Part shown: one piece after another, positions 7,882 through 16,623 of the stretch
Position numbering within the stretch: position 1 is the stretch's first letter
Layout of the letters: the number at the start of each line of letters is the position of its first letter
NCBI RefSeq assembly: GCF_018617855.1
Contig: NZ_JACSKY010000012.1
Span: 1 to 64,000 of the forward strand
Reading direction: 5' to 3'
Length of the DNA stretch: 64,000 nucleotides
From: Exiguobacterium qingdaonense
GTDB lineage: Bacteria > Bacillota > Bacilli > Exiguobacteriales > Exiguobacteriaceae
The notes under the pieces: model-generated
What the model saw: only the letters and a program-made list of their open reading frames with translations
Told to the model about the DNA's origin: nothing
The model's database searches: none
Program-made: the position numbers and the translations under genes

Positions 7882-8979
7882 CTAGCCTTTCAATTCCTCT
7901 TTTATCGGCTGATGAAACCCTGAGAACGGACACCCGCTTCTCGCGGATAACTTCGGCGTCTTGATGATGTCATTATAATGCTCATGGAAGACGTGCGTCG
8001 TCGCAGGCGATAATGGCGGGATGAGCCAACTCCATTGACCGGTGACGTCACGTCCCGCTTCCCGTTCGTTCTTCTCAAACCGTTTGAACTGTTTGGCGGC
8101 GGTATGATGGTCGACAATCGTGACGCCCGCCCGTTCGAACGATTGAAGGACAGCGATGTTCAACTCGACGAGGGCACGGTCACGCCAAAGCGAGCGTTCT
8201 CTCGTCGTATCGAGCCCGAGCGATTGACCGACGAGCGGCAATAAGTTATAGCGGTCGGAGTCTGCGAGGTTACGGGCACCGATCTCCGTCTCCATATACC
8301 ATCCGTTGAACGGTACCGAGGTAAAGCGGAGGCCTCCGATCTCAAGCTCCATATCGGCAATCGCGGGAACCGCATGCCATTTGATCGCTCGGCCGTCGAA
8401 CAAATCGACTTCTTCATGTTCGATGTCCACCTCGAGCACTGCCTCACTCGGCAATTCATAGAGACGGACGTCTCGTCCGTCCGTAATCATGAGTGGAAGG
8501 ACATCGAACGGCGTGCCCGCCCCGACCCATCCGAGACGTGCTGCCTGTTTCGTCATCGTGACAGACAACGGGTCGCCGATGATTCCGTCCGGTGTCTCAT
8601 AACCTGCGTATCGAATCAGCTGTGTATTGAGCAACTTGAACTCGTTTGGCAGGACCGTCATCGTCGAACGGATTTTCCCACCGTTCGTGGCGATCTGAAG
8701 ATGATCGACCAGTCGAGCGTAGACGTCGTCAAACGTCTCGGCATCCCGTGCGTCGATCACGTGGAGCGTCTGCCAAAACAAACGTCCGATGCAGCGGTTC
8801 GAGTTTCGCCAAGCCATCTTGGCCCCTTCACATAGCTCCTCGGTCGTCAACGTGTAAGTGCCCGTGCGCTCGATTTCATCTTTTATTTGTCGTAAGCGCT
8901 CGGAAGGGGCATCATGCCATTGCAAAAGCCAGTCGCTCGCTTGGTCGTATAGGTTCATCTCATATGTCTCCTCACTCAT
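7882..8979 (-). CDS. nos: Nitric oxide synthase oxygenase
   Basis: The product of up to 365 residues is the haem oxygenase domain of NO synthase, which converts arginine to citrulline and NO using electrons from a separate reductase. The haem-ligand cysteine lies in AWRNSNRCIGRLFW near residue 62. The arginine-binding region appears as FNGWYMETEIGARNL (Glu of the WYMETE block) and the pterin-proximal region as WSWLIPPLSPATTHVFH. Like other bacterial enzymes it lacks a reductase domain. Bacterial NO has been tied to oxidative-stress and antibiotic tolerance. The start may be the ATG at 8958, nine bases after GAGGAG, rather than 8979, which has only a weak site. Confidence 0.95.
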   Translation of the reverse strand: MSEETYEMNLYDQASDWLLQWHDAPSERLRQIKDEIERTGTYTLTTEELCEGAKMAWRNSNRCIGRLFWQTLHVIDARDAETFDDVYARLVDHLQIATNGGKIRSTMTVLPNEFKLLNTQLIRYAGYETPDGIIGDPLSVTMTKQAARLGWVGAGTPFDVLPLMITDGRDVRLYELPSEAVLEVDIEHEEVDLFDGRAIKWHAVPAIADMELEIGGLRFTSVPFNGWYMETEIGARNLADSDRYNLLPLVGQSLGLDTTRERSLWRDRALVELNIAVLQSFERAGVTIVDHHTAAKQFKRFEKNEREAGRDVTGQWSWLIPPLSPATTHVFHEHYNDIIKTPKLSARSGCPFSGFHQPIKEELKG

Positions 8980-8982
8980 TCT

Positions 8983-9008
8983 CTCTTTTTCATTTTAGAG
9001 AAAAAGAG
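8983..9008 (-). promoter_or_regulatory. Leader hairpin directly upstream of the NO synthase gene
   Basis: CTCTTTTTC at 8983-8991 is the exact complement of GAAAAAGAG at 9000-9008, giving a nine-pair hairpin with an eight-base loop a few bases before the first possible start codon. It has no terminal T-run, so it is not a terminator. It could hinder translation from the 8979 start or stabilise the mRNA. Confidence 0.4.
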
Positions 9009-9127
9009 ACCTCGGTTTCAACCATCTATCCTTGCACTCGACAGTCTCAATCGCCATGACCGCTGTTTTCGTTCACATTATGAAACCTCCCTCATCTCAT
9101 GCCGCCCCCTTTGTGACCTTCTTTATT

Positions 9128-9158
9128 CAAAAACCCCACTTCGTCATGAAGTGGGGCC
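9128..9158 (-). terminator. Terminator after the pullulanase gene
   Basis: On the minus strand CCCCACTTC pairs with GAAGTGGGG around a short loop and is followed by TTTTTG. Confidence 0.9.
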
Positions 9159-9163
9159 AACAT

Positions 9164-12085
9164 TTAGTTGCGTTCTAAAACGAACGTTTTATAGGCAGGG
9201 ACACGAATCTTCCCTGACACGCGCTTGAGCGTTTTCGTTCCGGCACGGTTGCCATCGACAATCACGTTCCACTTCCCTTTCGGAAGGGTGATTCGGACAT
9301 TTGTCGGGTTGGCGTTATGTGTGATGAACAAATCGTTCTTTTGACCAGGCGCATCCTCGTCAATCGTGTACGTGATGACGTTCGCTTCGGCTTTATGGAA
9401 CGTCAAGAACCGTTTCACGTCGCTCGCTTTCGTCATCCGGAGACCAGGGTTCGCCTTGCGCATCTCAATCAAGCCTTTCATGTATTGTACGTCCGCCTTG
9501 CGGTCGGCCGCACGTTTCCAGTCGAGCTGGTTGATCGAGTCCGGTGACTTGTACGAGTTATGGTCGCCTTCCTTCGTGCGCATGAACTCCTGTCCGGCAT
9601 GAAGGAACGTCGTCCCCTGACTCGTCAATACGATACTCGAGGCGAGGCGGTGCATCTTCGTTTTATTGTATTCAGAAGCGATCGGGTTCGTCAGCTCCAA
9701 TTTATCCCAAAGAGTGTGATTATCATGGGCTTCGACGTATGTGATCGCTTGCGTCGGTTCTTTCGTGAATCCTTTGATCGTGTCGCTATAGGCGATCTCA
9801 CCGACGATTCCCGTCTTCACGCGATTCTCCATGCCCTCTTTTCCGTTGACGAATCCTTTGTCGTCATCGAAGAAGACGCTTCCTTTCAGTCCGTCACGAA
9901 TGTTGTCGTTGAAGTGGGCGATGCCCGGCATGTCGTAAGCGTTCTTTTGGTTCGCCTTTAACTCGGCAGCGAGTGGCGTACCAAGATCCCATCCTTCTCC
10001 GAAGACGAGAATCGACTTGTCTACTTCGTTCAACGCCGCGCGCACCTTGTTCATCGTCTCGACATCATGGATGCCCATCAAGTCGAAACGGAACCCGTCC
10101 CAATGATACTCTTTCGCCCAGTAGACGATTGAGTCGACGATGAGTTTTTGCATCATCGCCCGTTCGGATGCCGTATCGTTCCCGACACCTGTGCCATTGG
10201 CGAAATCACCACCAGCCGTGTAACGGTAATAGTAGCCAGGTACAATTTTATGCAAGTTTGACGCCTGCGCATCGAACATGTGATTATACACAACGTCCAT
10301 GACCGCACGTAGGTTGTTGTCATGTAAACCTTGAATCATCTGCTTCATTTCCATGATGCGTACTTTGGCGTCGTAAGGATCGGTTGAATACGATCCTTCT
10401 GGCGCATTATAGTTTTTCGGGTCATATCCCCAATTGTATGTCGCCATCGGGTTCGTCTCATCGACCGATGCCGTGTTGAAGTCATAGACCGGGATGAACT
10501 GTACGTGTGTGACGCCGAGGTCTTTCATGTGATCGAGTCCGGTTTTCGTCGCTGTTTTCTTCCCATTGATGAGAAGGCGCGTTCCCGGCTCGATAACACC
10601 GAGATATTTGCCTTTGTTTTTAATTCCTGAGTCATACTTGTCGGTCTTCACATCAAAGATCGAGAGGTCACGGACATGTGTCTCGTAGATGATCGCATCC
10701 GTCGATTGCTTCAACTTCGGCTTCATCGAGTTCCACCGTTTCGGGTCCGTCTCTTTCAGATCGACGACCACTCCTTGATCACCGTTCACACCGACAGCCG
10801 TCGCGTATGGGTCGACCGCACGGACCTTCCCGGTCGCATGTGTCACCTGATACGTGTAACCGATACCGTCGAGGTCGCCACGCACTTCGGTCACCCATGT
10901 GCCGCGCTCTCCACGTTTCATTTTAATGGCTTTTTTCATATCCTTTTCGTTCGTCGGTCGATTTGTCGGCATATTCCAAAGCTCGAGCTCGACTTGTTGA
11001 GCCGTCGGTGCCCAAAGAACAAACTTCGTCTTCGACTTTTCGTACGAGATCCCGAGTTTACCGTCGTATGCATATTTTGCGTCAAACTCTGGCGACCGGA
11101 GCACGGTACCGGCTTGGAGCGTCTGTTCGCCAAACTCCGGGTGCGAGGCTTTAATGACTTTCGCTAAATCGATGTCTGCTTTGAATTGAATCGTCACCGA
11201 CTTGTCGCTAGCCTTTTCAATCGATTCCACCGTCGCCCCGTCTACGCTCAACTCATCGATGAACGCATCCGTGATGACACGGTTCGTCGCGAGTGTCGCT
11301 TCGCGGAACGTGTCCGCCGAGAATGAAACGAGTTTCGGAGAACGATCGATTTGTGGCTCTGAATAGTAGATTGTCGAATCCCCTTCGACGAGCCAAATTT
11401 CGTTCGCTGTACTGAGAGCGAATCGGTCTTCTCCGTCTTTCTCTGACCATTCTCCTTTTTTCGTAATCAAGCCCATGAGTTTTTTCGATTCTGGGTTGGC
11501 GAGTTTCACGCTCGTGACACCACCGAAATCATCCGTTTCATCGAATGTGATACTCTGACCGTCCCCACCGTCCGGCCAAGCCCATAGACCCCAGTCCGTA
11601 TATGTATTATCGTAACGGAAATAGTGAACTGTTATATCGATTTCCGTCGAAGCCGTCTCCCCGTCCGGGTTTGACGTATAAATCGTCGGGTCGCCTGACT
11701 TGATCCACACTTCTGCGACACCGTCTTGAATCATGTCGCTCGTGATGAAGCGGTCGTTCTCTGACCCTTTATCTTTGTCCCAGTTGTCCGTTCGGACGAT
11801 GAGACCGATCTTTTCAGGTGAGTCGACCGGGAATTCGTAAGCCGCCACCTTTCCAAACGTATCTTCCCCATTGAAGGCAAATCCTTTATTCGGGAAGTAA
11901 TCCGGGCCATTCGCCCAAAGCCATAAGTTCCAATCCTTCTCGTTATCCGGCGCCTCTTGATAATGGACGACGACTAACGTCGACTCCCCTTTGTCCAAAG
12001 CGGACGTCGGCATCGGAAACATCGAAACAATTAGTGCAAACGTTAGCACAATTGCCCATACGGGTTTCCACTGATTTTTGACCAT
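9164..12085 (-). CDS. pulA: Secreted type I pullulanase
   Basis: The 973-residue enzyme hydrolyses alpha-1,6 links in pullulan and starch dextrins outside the cell. A signal peptide (MVKNQWK, then a hydrophobic stretch, cleavage near TSALDKG) is followed by two CBM41-type starch-binding modules (each with a WxLWxWPxG-like core) at about 35-240. Then come an N-terminal pullulanase domain, CBM48 and a GH13 barrel. The type I signature YNWGYDP is near residue 551, the nucleophile in DGFRFDLMG near 665, the acid/base in VFGEGWDLG near 695 and the transition-state Asp in VEAHDNHTLW near 787. The ATG follows AAGGAGGG; the longer upstream frame is not needed. Two cre-like sites lie 30-65 bases upstream. 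Confidence 0.95.
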   Translation of the reverse strand: MVKNQWKPVWAIVLTFALIVSMFPMPTSALDKGESTLVVVHYQEAPDNEKDWNLWLWANGPDYFPNKGFAFNGEDTFGKVAAYEFPVDSPEKIGLIVRTDNWDKDKGSENDRFITSDMIQDGVAEVWIKSGDPTIYTSNPDGETASTEIDITVHYFRYDNTYTDWGLWAWPDGGDGQSITFDETDDFGGVTSVKLANPESKKLMGLITKKGEWSEKDGEDRFALSTANEIWLVEGDSTIYYSEPQIDRSPKLVSFSADTFREATLATNRVITDAFIDELSVDGATVESIEKASDKSVTIQFKADIDLAKVIKASHPEFGEQTLQAGTVLRSPEFDAKYAYDGKLGISYEKSKTKFVLWAPTAQQVELELWNMPTNRPTNEKDMKKAIKMKRGERGTWVTEVRGDLDGIGYTYQVTHATGKVRAVDPYATAVGVNGDQGVVVDLKETDPKRWNSMKPKLKQSTDAIIYETHVRDLSIFDVKTDKYDSGIKNKGKYLGVIEPGTRLLINGKKTATKTGLDHMKDLGVTHVQFIPVYDFNTASVDETNPMATYNWGYDPKNYNAPEGSYSTDPYDAKVRIMEMKQMIQGLHDNNLRAVMDVVYNHMFDAQASNLHKIVPGYYYRYTAGGDFANGTGVGNDTASERAMMQKLIVDSIVYWAKEYHWDGFRFDLMGIHDVETMNKVRAALNEVDKSILVFGEGWDLGTPLAAELKANQKNAYDMPGIAHFNDNIRDGLKGSVFFDDDKGFVNGKEGMENRVKTGIVGEIAYSDTIKGFTKEPTQAITYVEAHDNHTLWDKLELTNPIASEYNKTKMHRLASSIVLTSQGTTFLHAGQEFMRTKEGDHNSYKSPDSINQLDWKRAADRKADVQYMKGLIEMRKANPGLRMTKASDVKRFLTFHKAEANVITYTIDEDAPGQKNDLFITHNANPTNVRITLPKGKWNVIVDGNRAGTKTLKRVSGKIRVPAYKTFVLERN

Positions 12086-12112
12086 GAAGGTCCCTCCTTG
12101 TAGCACTGTTTT

Positions 12113-12150
12113 AGGAAAACGCTTACACAAAAATTGTAAACGGTTTCCTA
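12113..12150. promoter_or_regulatory. Pair of oppositely oriented cre-like sites upstream of pulA
   Basis: TGTAAGCGTTTTCC on the minus strand (12114-12127) and TGTAAACGGTTTCC on the plus strand (12135-12148) each fit the CcpA cre consensus closely. Both fall in the pullulanase leader, which points to strong repression by glucose through CcpA-HPr(Ser-P). A clear -35/-10 pair was not found nearby. Confidence 0.7.
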
Positions 12151-12223
12151 TTGCGGTGCAACGTTATTTTAGAAAAGAGTCAATTGGCATCATTCCCTTA
12201 CAAATCGTCTAAGGACAAGGAAC

Positions 12224-12262
12224 TAAAAAGACGGATGCCGCTCATCTTGGCGCAATCCGTCA
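12224..12262 (-). terminator. Terminator after the toxin-antitoxin-like pair
   Basis: On the minus strand GACGGAT and a short inner GCC/GGC arm pair across a loop to ATCCGTC and are followed by TTTTTAG. It lies about 40 bases after the toxin-like gene. Confidence 0.65.
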
Positions 12263-12300
12263 AAATTTCTTCTATGGTTAATCTTTTGAATCCATCCCCA

Positions 12301-12711
12301 TTATCGATATTTTCTAATGTCGTGTTCAGGACGTCCTGTACTTAGAAGACGAGACTTCAGCTCATTGTATACCTCATTATCTGAACGAGGACCTGCAATG
12401 AGCAGTAAGAAATGGTCAATGCTTTCCTCGACATAAGGATAGTAAATAACTCGTAGCCCGGTCTTTCTGTTCTTAATTTTGCCGTACATGTGATCTGGTG
12501 CATCCAAGTGATTGGCCGTACCGGATGGTGGAGGATACATCCCTGAAATGATGCGACCTTCAATCTCATCCGCCACCTCAAAATGACGCCTCTTTGAATA
12601 ATAGTCTTTGAGGTCGCGTTTGGACTGGGCTGTGACCCTGAAATTCACAGAATGCTCTTCCATCATTTGGTCGGCAAAATCCTGCCAGAAATGATCGCTC
12701 TTCATACTCAC
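12301..12711 (-). CDS. Toxin-like protein of a type II pair (RelE/ParE-like size and position)
   Basis: The 136-residue basic protein is encoded directly after a small antitoxin-like gene. Its core, with GRIISGMYPPPSG, HMYGKIKNRKTGLRVIYYP and HFLLLIAGPR, has the alternating beta strands and basic residues of the RelE/ParE superfamily, but it carries a longer N-terminus and I cannot name the subfamily. A GTG start at 12711 immediately follows the upstream TGA (TGAGTGAGTATG); the ATG at 12705 is the alternative. There is no strong ribosome site, so translation is probably coupled to the upstream gene. The toxin role is inferred from size, order and regulation, not demonstrated. Confidence 0.6.
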   Translation of the reverse strand: MSMKSDHFWQDFADQMMEEHSVNFRVTAQSKRDLKDYYSKRRHFEVADEIEGRIISGMYPPPSGTANHLDAPDHMYGKIKNRKTGLRVIYYPYVEESIDHFLLLIAGPRSDNEVYNELKSRLLSTGRPEHDIRKYR

Positions 12712-13056
12712 TCAGAGAACACCCGCCTTTTGGCGTTTGCTACGTGGGATATAACGTTCTTCTTCCGAGAGTTCGGTCGTTGGATCTGGCTCAAAGTCAA
12801 CTGGTTCAAATCCCAAGGCTTTGCGTTCCTCAAACTCTTGAAGAATTTGAGCATCGATCGATTGGTCTAACATCTCCTCAAGTTGAAGGAGATGTTCTGC
12901 ACGTTCAACAGACATGATGGCCATCTCTTCATCAGAGCGAGAACTTCTGACGACAAAGATTTCTGCCGCATTTTTCTTGATGCTGGCGATAACTTTGGAA
13001 ATCCCACCTTTTGATAGTTCGGTTGGGGTGTAAATGTTACGATGATCGATTTTCAT
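12712..13056 (-). CDS. Antitoxin-like protein of the same pair
   Basis: The 114-residue acidic-tailed protein has an N-terminal part (ELSKGGISKVIASIKK, then EIFVVRSSRSDEEMAIMSVERAEHLL) reminiscent of Phd/YefM-type antitoxins, in which a small DNA-binding fold precedes a flexible toxin-neutralising tail. Here the tail is acidic (FEPDPTTELSEEERY). The ATG at 13056 follows AAAGGGGGT; the frame extends further upstream but through its own promoter and operator. It would bind and neutralise the protein encoded immediately downstream and repress the shared promoter at 13098-13126. Confidence 0.6.
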   Translation of the reverse strand: MKIDHRNIYTPTELSKGGISKVIASIKKNAAEIFVVRSSRSDEEMAIMSVERAEHLLQLEEMLDQSIDAQILQEFEERKALGFEPVDFEPDPTTELSEEERYIPRSKRQKAGVL

Positions 13057-13082
13057 TGCATGACCCCCTTTAAAGTCGTCTC

Positions 13083-13126
13083 TTAAAGTATATTTAAAGT
13101 ATATCTTTAAAGTTGATATTTGTAAA
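13083..13126 (-). promoter_or_regulatory. Promoter with iterated operator for the toxin-antitoxin-like pair
   Basis: On the minus strand a -35 box TTTACA (13121-13126) and a -10 box TATACT (13098-13103) are separated by exactly 17 bases. On the plus strand TTAAAGTATAT occurs twice in tandem (13083-13093 and 13094-13104) and a degenerate third copy, TTAAAGTTGATAT, follows at 13107. The repeats cover the -10 box and spacer, as expected for an autoregulated pair. Confidence 0.7.
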
Positions 13127-13132
13127 CGAAAA

Positions 13133-13303
13133 TTAAAGAAATCGGTCACGTACTCCCGATTCATCGATGATCAACTGGTTGTAAAGTTGATGTGCCTCGT
13201 CTTTGTGCTTGTATTTCATCCCGCGTCTCGCATTGTCATCAATCTCCCACTGATGGTCTTTTCTCTTTCTCCGTGAAGGTTGTCTCGAGTATGTTTGAAT
13301 CAT
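13133..13303 (-). CDS. Candidate 56-residue basic protein
   Basis: An ATG-initiated frame of 56 codons ends just before the promoter of the toxin-antitoxin-like pair. The product is highly charged: it opens with RQPSRRKRKDHQWE, contains YKHKDEAHQLYNQL and ends GVRDRFL. The residue mix looks like a soluble basic protein rather than a random frame. There is no good ribosome site before the ATG, so it may be a remnant, a weakly translated peptide, or chance. It lies downstream of the CoA-disulfide reductase terminator and is not obviously co-transcribed with that operon. Confidence 0.3.
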   Translation of the reverse strand: MIQTYSRQPSRRKRKDHQWEIDDNARRGMKYKHKDEAHQLYNQLIIDESGVRDRFL

Positions 13304-13319
13304 TAATCGTTACGCATAA

Positions 13320-13349
13320 CAAAAAACGACGCCCGCAATGGACGTCGTC
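13320..13349 (-). terminator. Terminator of the arsenic operon
   Basis: On the minus strand ACGACGTCC pairs with GGGCGTCGT around a short loop and is followed by TTTTTTG. It lies a few bases after the last gene of the operon. Confidence 0.88.
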
Positions 13350-13353
13350 TTGT

Positions 13354-15012
13354 TCAGTTCCCGTATTTTTTGAACAACTGATAGTTCTTGTTCCCGCCTG
13401 ACAAGTTGTACACGTCGGTGAAACCGAGGTTACGGAGCACGTTTTGTGCCGCGTTCCCCGTCACCCCGCCGTTACAATAGACGACGGTCGGCTTGTCCTT
13501 GTCCATGTCTTTCGCCGCTTCGCGGAGGTTACCTAGCGGGACGTTGACCGCACAATCGACACACGCCTTCTCGAACTGTGAAGCTTTCCGTGTATCGATG
13601 ATTTGCATGTCTTCCCCGGCATCGATTCGTGACTGCAGCTCGGCCGGTGTGATGAGTCGTGCCGCCTTGTCGATACTGTTCGACAGGACCATCCCTGTAT
13701 ACATGACCGGGTCTTTCGTTGTCGAGAACGGCGGCGCGTACGCGAGGTCGAGGTGGAACAGGTCGTCCACTTTCGCTTTGAGCGTGATGGCCGTGACGAA
13801 GACGTCGATTCGTTTGTCGACTCCTTCGAAGCCGACGATTTGGACACCGAGCAGTTGACGCGTCGCACGATCCGCGACCGCCTTGATCGTCATATCCTTC
13901 CCGCCCATGTAGGCTGGTTTGTCTGGCTTTGTATTATGAAGCACCTCGATATCATATCCGAGTTCACGTGCTTCTTTTTCGGCAAGTCCGGTCTGTGCCA
14001 CGGCGAGCCCGAACACTTTGAAAATACCCGTCCCGAGAATCCCACGATGTTCGAGATGACCACCCGTGATGACGTCGCCGGCGGTCCGCCCCATCTTGTT
14101 CGCTGTCGAACCGAGCGGGCGCCAGATCGGCTTTCCTGTCACGATCAAGAAGCTCTCCGCGACGTCTCCTGCCGCATACACGTCTGGGACGTTCGTCTCC
14201 ATCCGCTCATTGACGGCAATCGCACCCGTCTCGCCTAACTCAACACCCATCGCCATGGCAAGCTCGACGTTCGGACGAACCCCGACCGACAAGATGACGA
14301 GATCGGTCTCGATCGTCTTCCCGCTCTCCGTGACGACCCGTTCCACATGTCCGTCACCGACAAGTTCCGTCACGGTCTCACCGAGCATGAGCTCGATTCC
14401 ATTCTTCTCGAGATGCTCCTCGGCGCGGCACGCCATGTCCTTGTCGAGTGGTGGCATCACTTGCGGCACGCGCTCGATGATGGTGACGTCGACGCCACGT
14501 AGCTTCAACTGTTCTGCCATCTCAAGACCGATGAAGCCTGCCCCGATGATCGTCGCATGTTTCGGGTCTGTCGAATCGACGAATGAACGCGTCGCCTCCG
14601 CATGTTGAATGTTTCGAATCGGGAAAACATTGTCTGACTTCACGCCCGGGAGCGGTGGGATGATGCTCGTCGCACCGGTCGCGAGGACGAGGACATCATA
14701 GGAGTCTGTGAACGTGTCACCTGTCTCTAAGTTTTCCACTGTCACTGTCTTCTCATCCTTGTCGACCCCAGTCACGTTATGGCGTGTCAAGACGTCGATA
14801 TTGTAGCGTTTCTTGAAGAACGCCGCGTCACGTGGTGTCAAATCGTCACGCGATTCAACTTCCCCGCCGACATAATACGGAATGCCGCAACCTGAATACG
14901 AGATATCGTAATCTCGGTCATAAATCGTAATCTGAGCGTCCTCGTTATTCCGACGCGCTTTTGCCGCGACCGATGTCCCGGCAGCAACTGATCCAATGAT
15001 GACTAATTTCAT
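13354..15012 (-). CDS. CoA-disulfide reductase with C-terminal rhodanese domain
   Basis: The 552-residue flavoprotein belongs to the pyridine nucleotide-disulfide reductase family. It opens with the FAD-binding VIIGSVAAGTSVAAKARR. The single active cysteine is in SYSGCGIPYYVGG near residue 42, the mark of CoA-disulfide reductase, and a second dinucleotide fold is at IIGAGFIGLEMAEQL near 155. A rhodanese domain occupies about 460-552 with the catalytic loop VYCNGGVTG. Such fusions reduce CoA disulfide, persulfide or polysulfide. The ATG at 15012 follows GAGGAG. It starts 12 bases after arsB, so it is the last gene of the arsenic operon; a role in thiol or persulfide balance during arsenic stress is inferred. 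Confidence 0.9.
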   Translation of the reverse strand: MKLVIIGSVAAGTSVAAKARRNNEDAQITIYDRDYDISYSGCGIPYYVGGEVESRDDLTPRDAAFFKKRYNIDVLTRHNVTGVDKDEKTVTVENLETGDTFTDSYDVLVLATGATSIIPPLPGVKSDNVFPIRNIQHAEATRSFVDSTDPKHATIIGAGFIGLEMAEQLKLRGVDVTIIERVPQVMPPLDKDMACRAEEHLEKNGIELMLGETVTELVGDGHVERVVTESGKTIETDLVILSVGVRPNVELAMAMGVELGETGAIAVNERMETNVPDVYAAGDVAESFLIVTGKPIWRPLGSTANKMGRTAGDVITGGHLEHRGILGTGIFKVFGLAVAQTGLAEKEARELGYDIEVLHNTKPDKPAYMGGKDMTIKAVADRATRQLLGVQIVGFEGVDKRIDVFVTAITLKAKVDDLFHLDLAYAPPFSTTKDPVMYTGMVLSNSIDKAARLITPAELQSRIDAGEDMQIIDTRKASQFEKACVDCAVNVPLGNLREAAKDMDKDKPTVVYCNGGVTGNAAQNVLRNLGFTDVYNLSGGNKNYQLFKKYGN

Positions 15013-15024
15013 ATATTCCACTCC

Positions 15025-16311
15025 TCAATAAAGTAATAAGCTGATATATAGGCCGAGCAACGTGATGGCGAGTGTCGGAATCGTCAAGATGATCCCGATT
15101 TTGAAATATTCCCCCCAACCGATCTTAAGACCTTTCGTGCGGAGCACGTGGAGCCAAAGAAGCGTCGCGAGTGACCCGATCGGGGTGATCTTCGGTCCAA
15201 GGTCGGACCCGATGACGTTCGCATAGATTAACGCTTCCCGAATCTGACCGGTCGTACGCGTCAAGTCGATGGCGAGCGCGTCAATCATGACGGTCGGCAT
15301 GTTGTTCATGACCGATGACAAGATGGCAGCCAAGAAGCCCATCCCGAACGTGGCACTGAACGTGTTCACCGCGAACCAGTCGATGAAGTTGGCGAGCACT
15401 TGTGTGAGACCCGCGTTTTGTAATCCGTAGACGACGATATACATCCCGAGCGAGAAGAAGACGATCGCCCACGGTGCGCCTTTGACGACTTGTGCCGTCT
15501 CTACCGCAGACGAGCGGTTCGCCATCACGAGGAAGAACAGGGCGATGACACCTGCGACGAGGGAGACCGGAACTCCGATCACATCGCTCGTGAAGTAACC
15601 GATGACCAGTAACCCGAGCACGACCCATGATAAACGGAACATCGTATGGTCTTTGATGACGGACGCCGGCTCAGCCAGCTGTGATGCGTCATATCGTTTC
15701 GGGATATCCTTTTTGAAATACAGATACAAGACGAGCAGGCTACCTGCGACAGCGAACACGTTGACGAATACCATTCGTGCCGCATATTCGGCGAATCCGA
15801 TGCCAAAGAAATCAGCTGAGACGATATTGACGAGGTTCGAGACGATGAACGGGAGACTCGCCGTATCGGCGATGAATCCGGAAGCCATGACGTATGCCAA
15901 CACGACCGCGTCCGGCAGTTTGAGCGCCCGGACCATGGCGAGGACGATCGGCGTCAAGATGAGCGCCGCCCCGTCGTTCGCAAACAATGCCGCGACGAGC
16001 GCACCGAGTAGCGTGATGTATACGAAGAGCTTCACTCCTCCACCTTTGGCGATTCGAGCCATATGTAGAGCGGCCCATTCGAAAAATCCGATCTCATCCA
16101 AAATGAGCGAGATGATGATCACCGCGATGAACGTGAACGTCGCGTTCCAGATAATCCCCCATACCGTGCCGACGTCATCCAAATTGACGACGCCCGAGAT
16201 GAGGGCGATGACAGCCATCCCCATCGCCGAGTAACCGATACCAAGTCCTTTCGGTTGCTTGATGATGAGAAAAAGTGTCACGAGAAAAATAAGACTAGCA
16301 ATCCACTGCAC
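15025..16311 (-). CDS. arsB: ArsB-type arsenite efflux permease
   Basis: The 428-residue protein has about 12 membrane segments and belongs to the ArsB/NhaD ion transporter superfamily, with [14 protein letters not shown] in the first half and [15 protein letters not shown] in the second, the two re-entrant regions around the conducting site. It exports arsenite or antimonite, and can use the ArsA ATPase encoded upstream. The GTG start at 16311 is eight bases after GGAGG; an upstream TTG lies inside that ribosome site. It follows the A-type carrier gene by 33 bases. Confidence 0.93.
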   Translation of the reverse strand: MQWIASLIFLVTLFLIIKQPKGLGIGYSAMGMAVIALISGVVNLDDVGTVWGIIWNATFTFIAVIIISLILDEIGFFEWAALHMARIAKGGGVKLFVYITLLGALVAALFANDGAALILTPIVLAMVRALKLPDAVVLAYVMASGFIADTASLPFIVSNLVNIVSADFFGIGFAEYAARMVFVNVFAVAGSLLVLYLYFKKDIPKRYDASQLAEPASVIKDHTMFRLSWVVLGLLVIGYFTSDVIGVPVSLVAGVIALFFLVMANRSSAVETAQVVKGAPWAIVFFSLGMYIVVYGLQNAGLTQVLANFIDWFAVNTFSATFGMGFLAAILSSVMNNMPTVMIDALAIDLTRTTGQIREALIYANVIGSDLGPKITPIGSLATLLWLHVLRTKGLKIGWGEYFKIGIILTIPTLAITLLGLYISLLLY

Positions 16312-16344
16312 AATGAGTTCCTCCAATATAATCTATTTGTCTGT

Positions 16345-16623
16345 TTAGCAAGATGGTTGCAATCCGTGCAAGACGAGCGTAAGACCGTCTTCCGTCGACT
16401 CGACGTCGAGCGTGACGTTTTCTGAAAGTGATCGCGCGTCGTTCGCGACGGCAAACGTGAGTCCGTCGAACTCGCTGACCTCGTCCGTCTCTTCCGGTGT
16501 TGCGACCGCTAGACCGAGCGTCGGGCCACAGCAGCCCGCCTCTGTCACGATTCGGATAGATTGTGTCTGTTCTTCTTCAAGTGCCGTCTTTAGAAAGGCG
16601 ACCGCTTCGTTTGTGATTTTCAT
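16345..16623 (-). CDS. A-type iron-sulfur carrier-like protein in the ars operon
   Basis: The 92-residue protein has the HesB/IscA fold: an opening MKITNEAVAFLKTAL, a central EAGCCGPTLGLAV and a C-terminal HGLQPSC. Classical A-type carriers hold metal through one central cysteine and a C-terminal CGCG motif. Here the centre has two adjacent cysteines and the tail only one, so the site is altered. It could bind a cluster, iron, or a trivalent metalloid. Its ATG overlaps the arsA stop (ATGA), so translation is coupled. Its presence inside an ars operon is notable. Confidence 0.75.
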   Translation of the reverse strand: MKITNEAVAFLKTALEEEQTQSIRIVTEAGCCGPTLGLAVATPEETDEVSEFDGLTFAVANDARSLSENVTLDVESTEDGLTLVLHGLQPSC

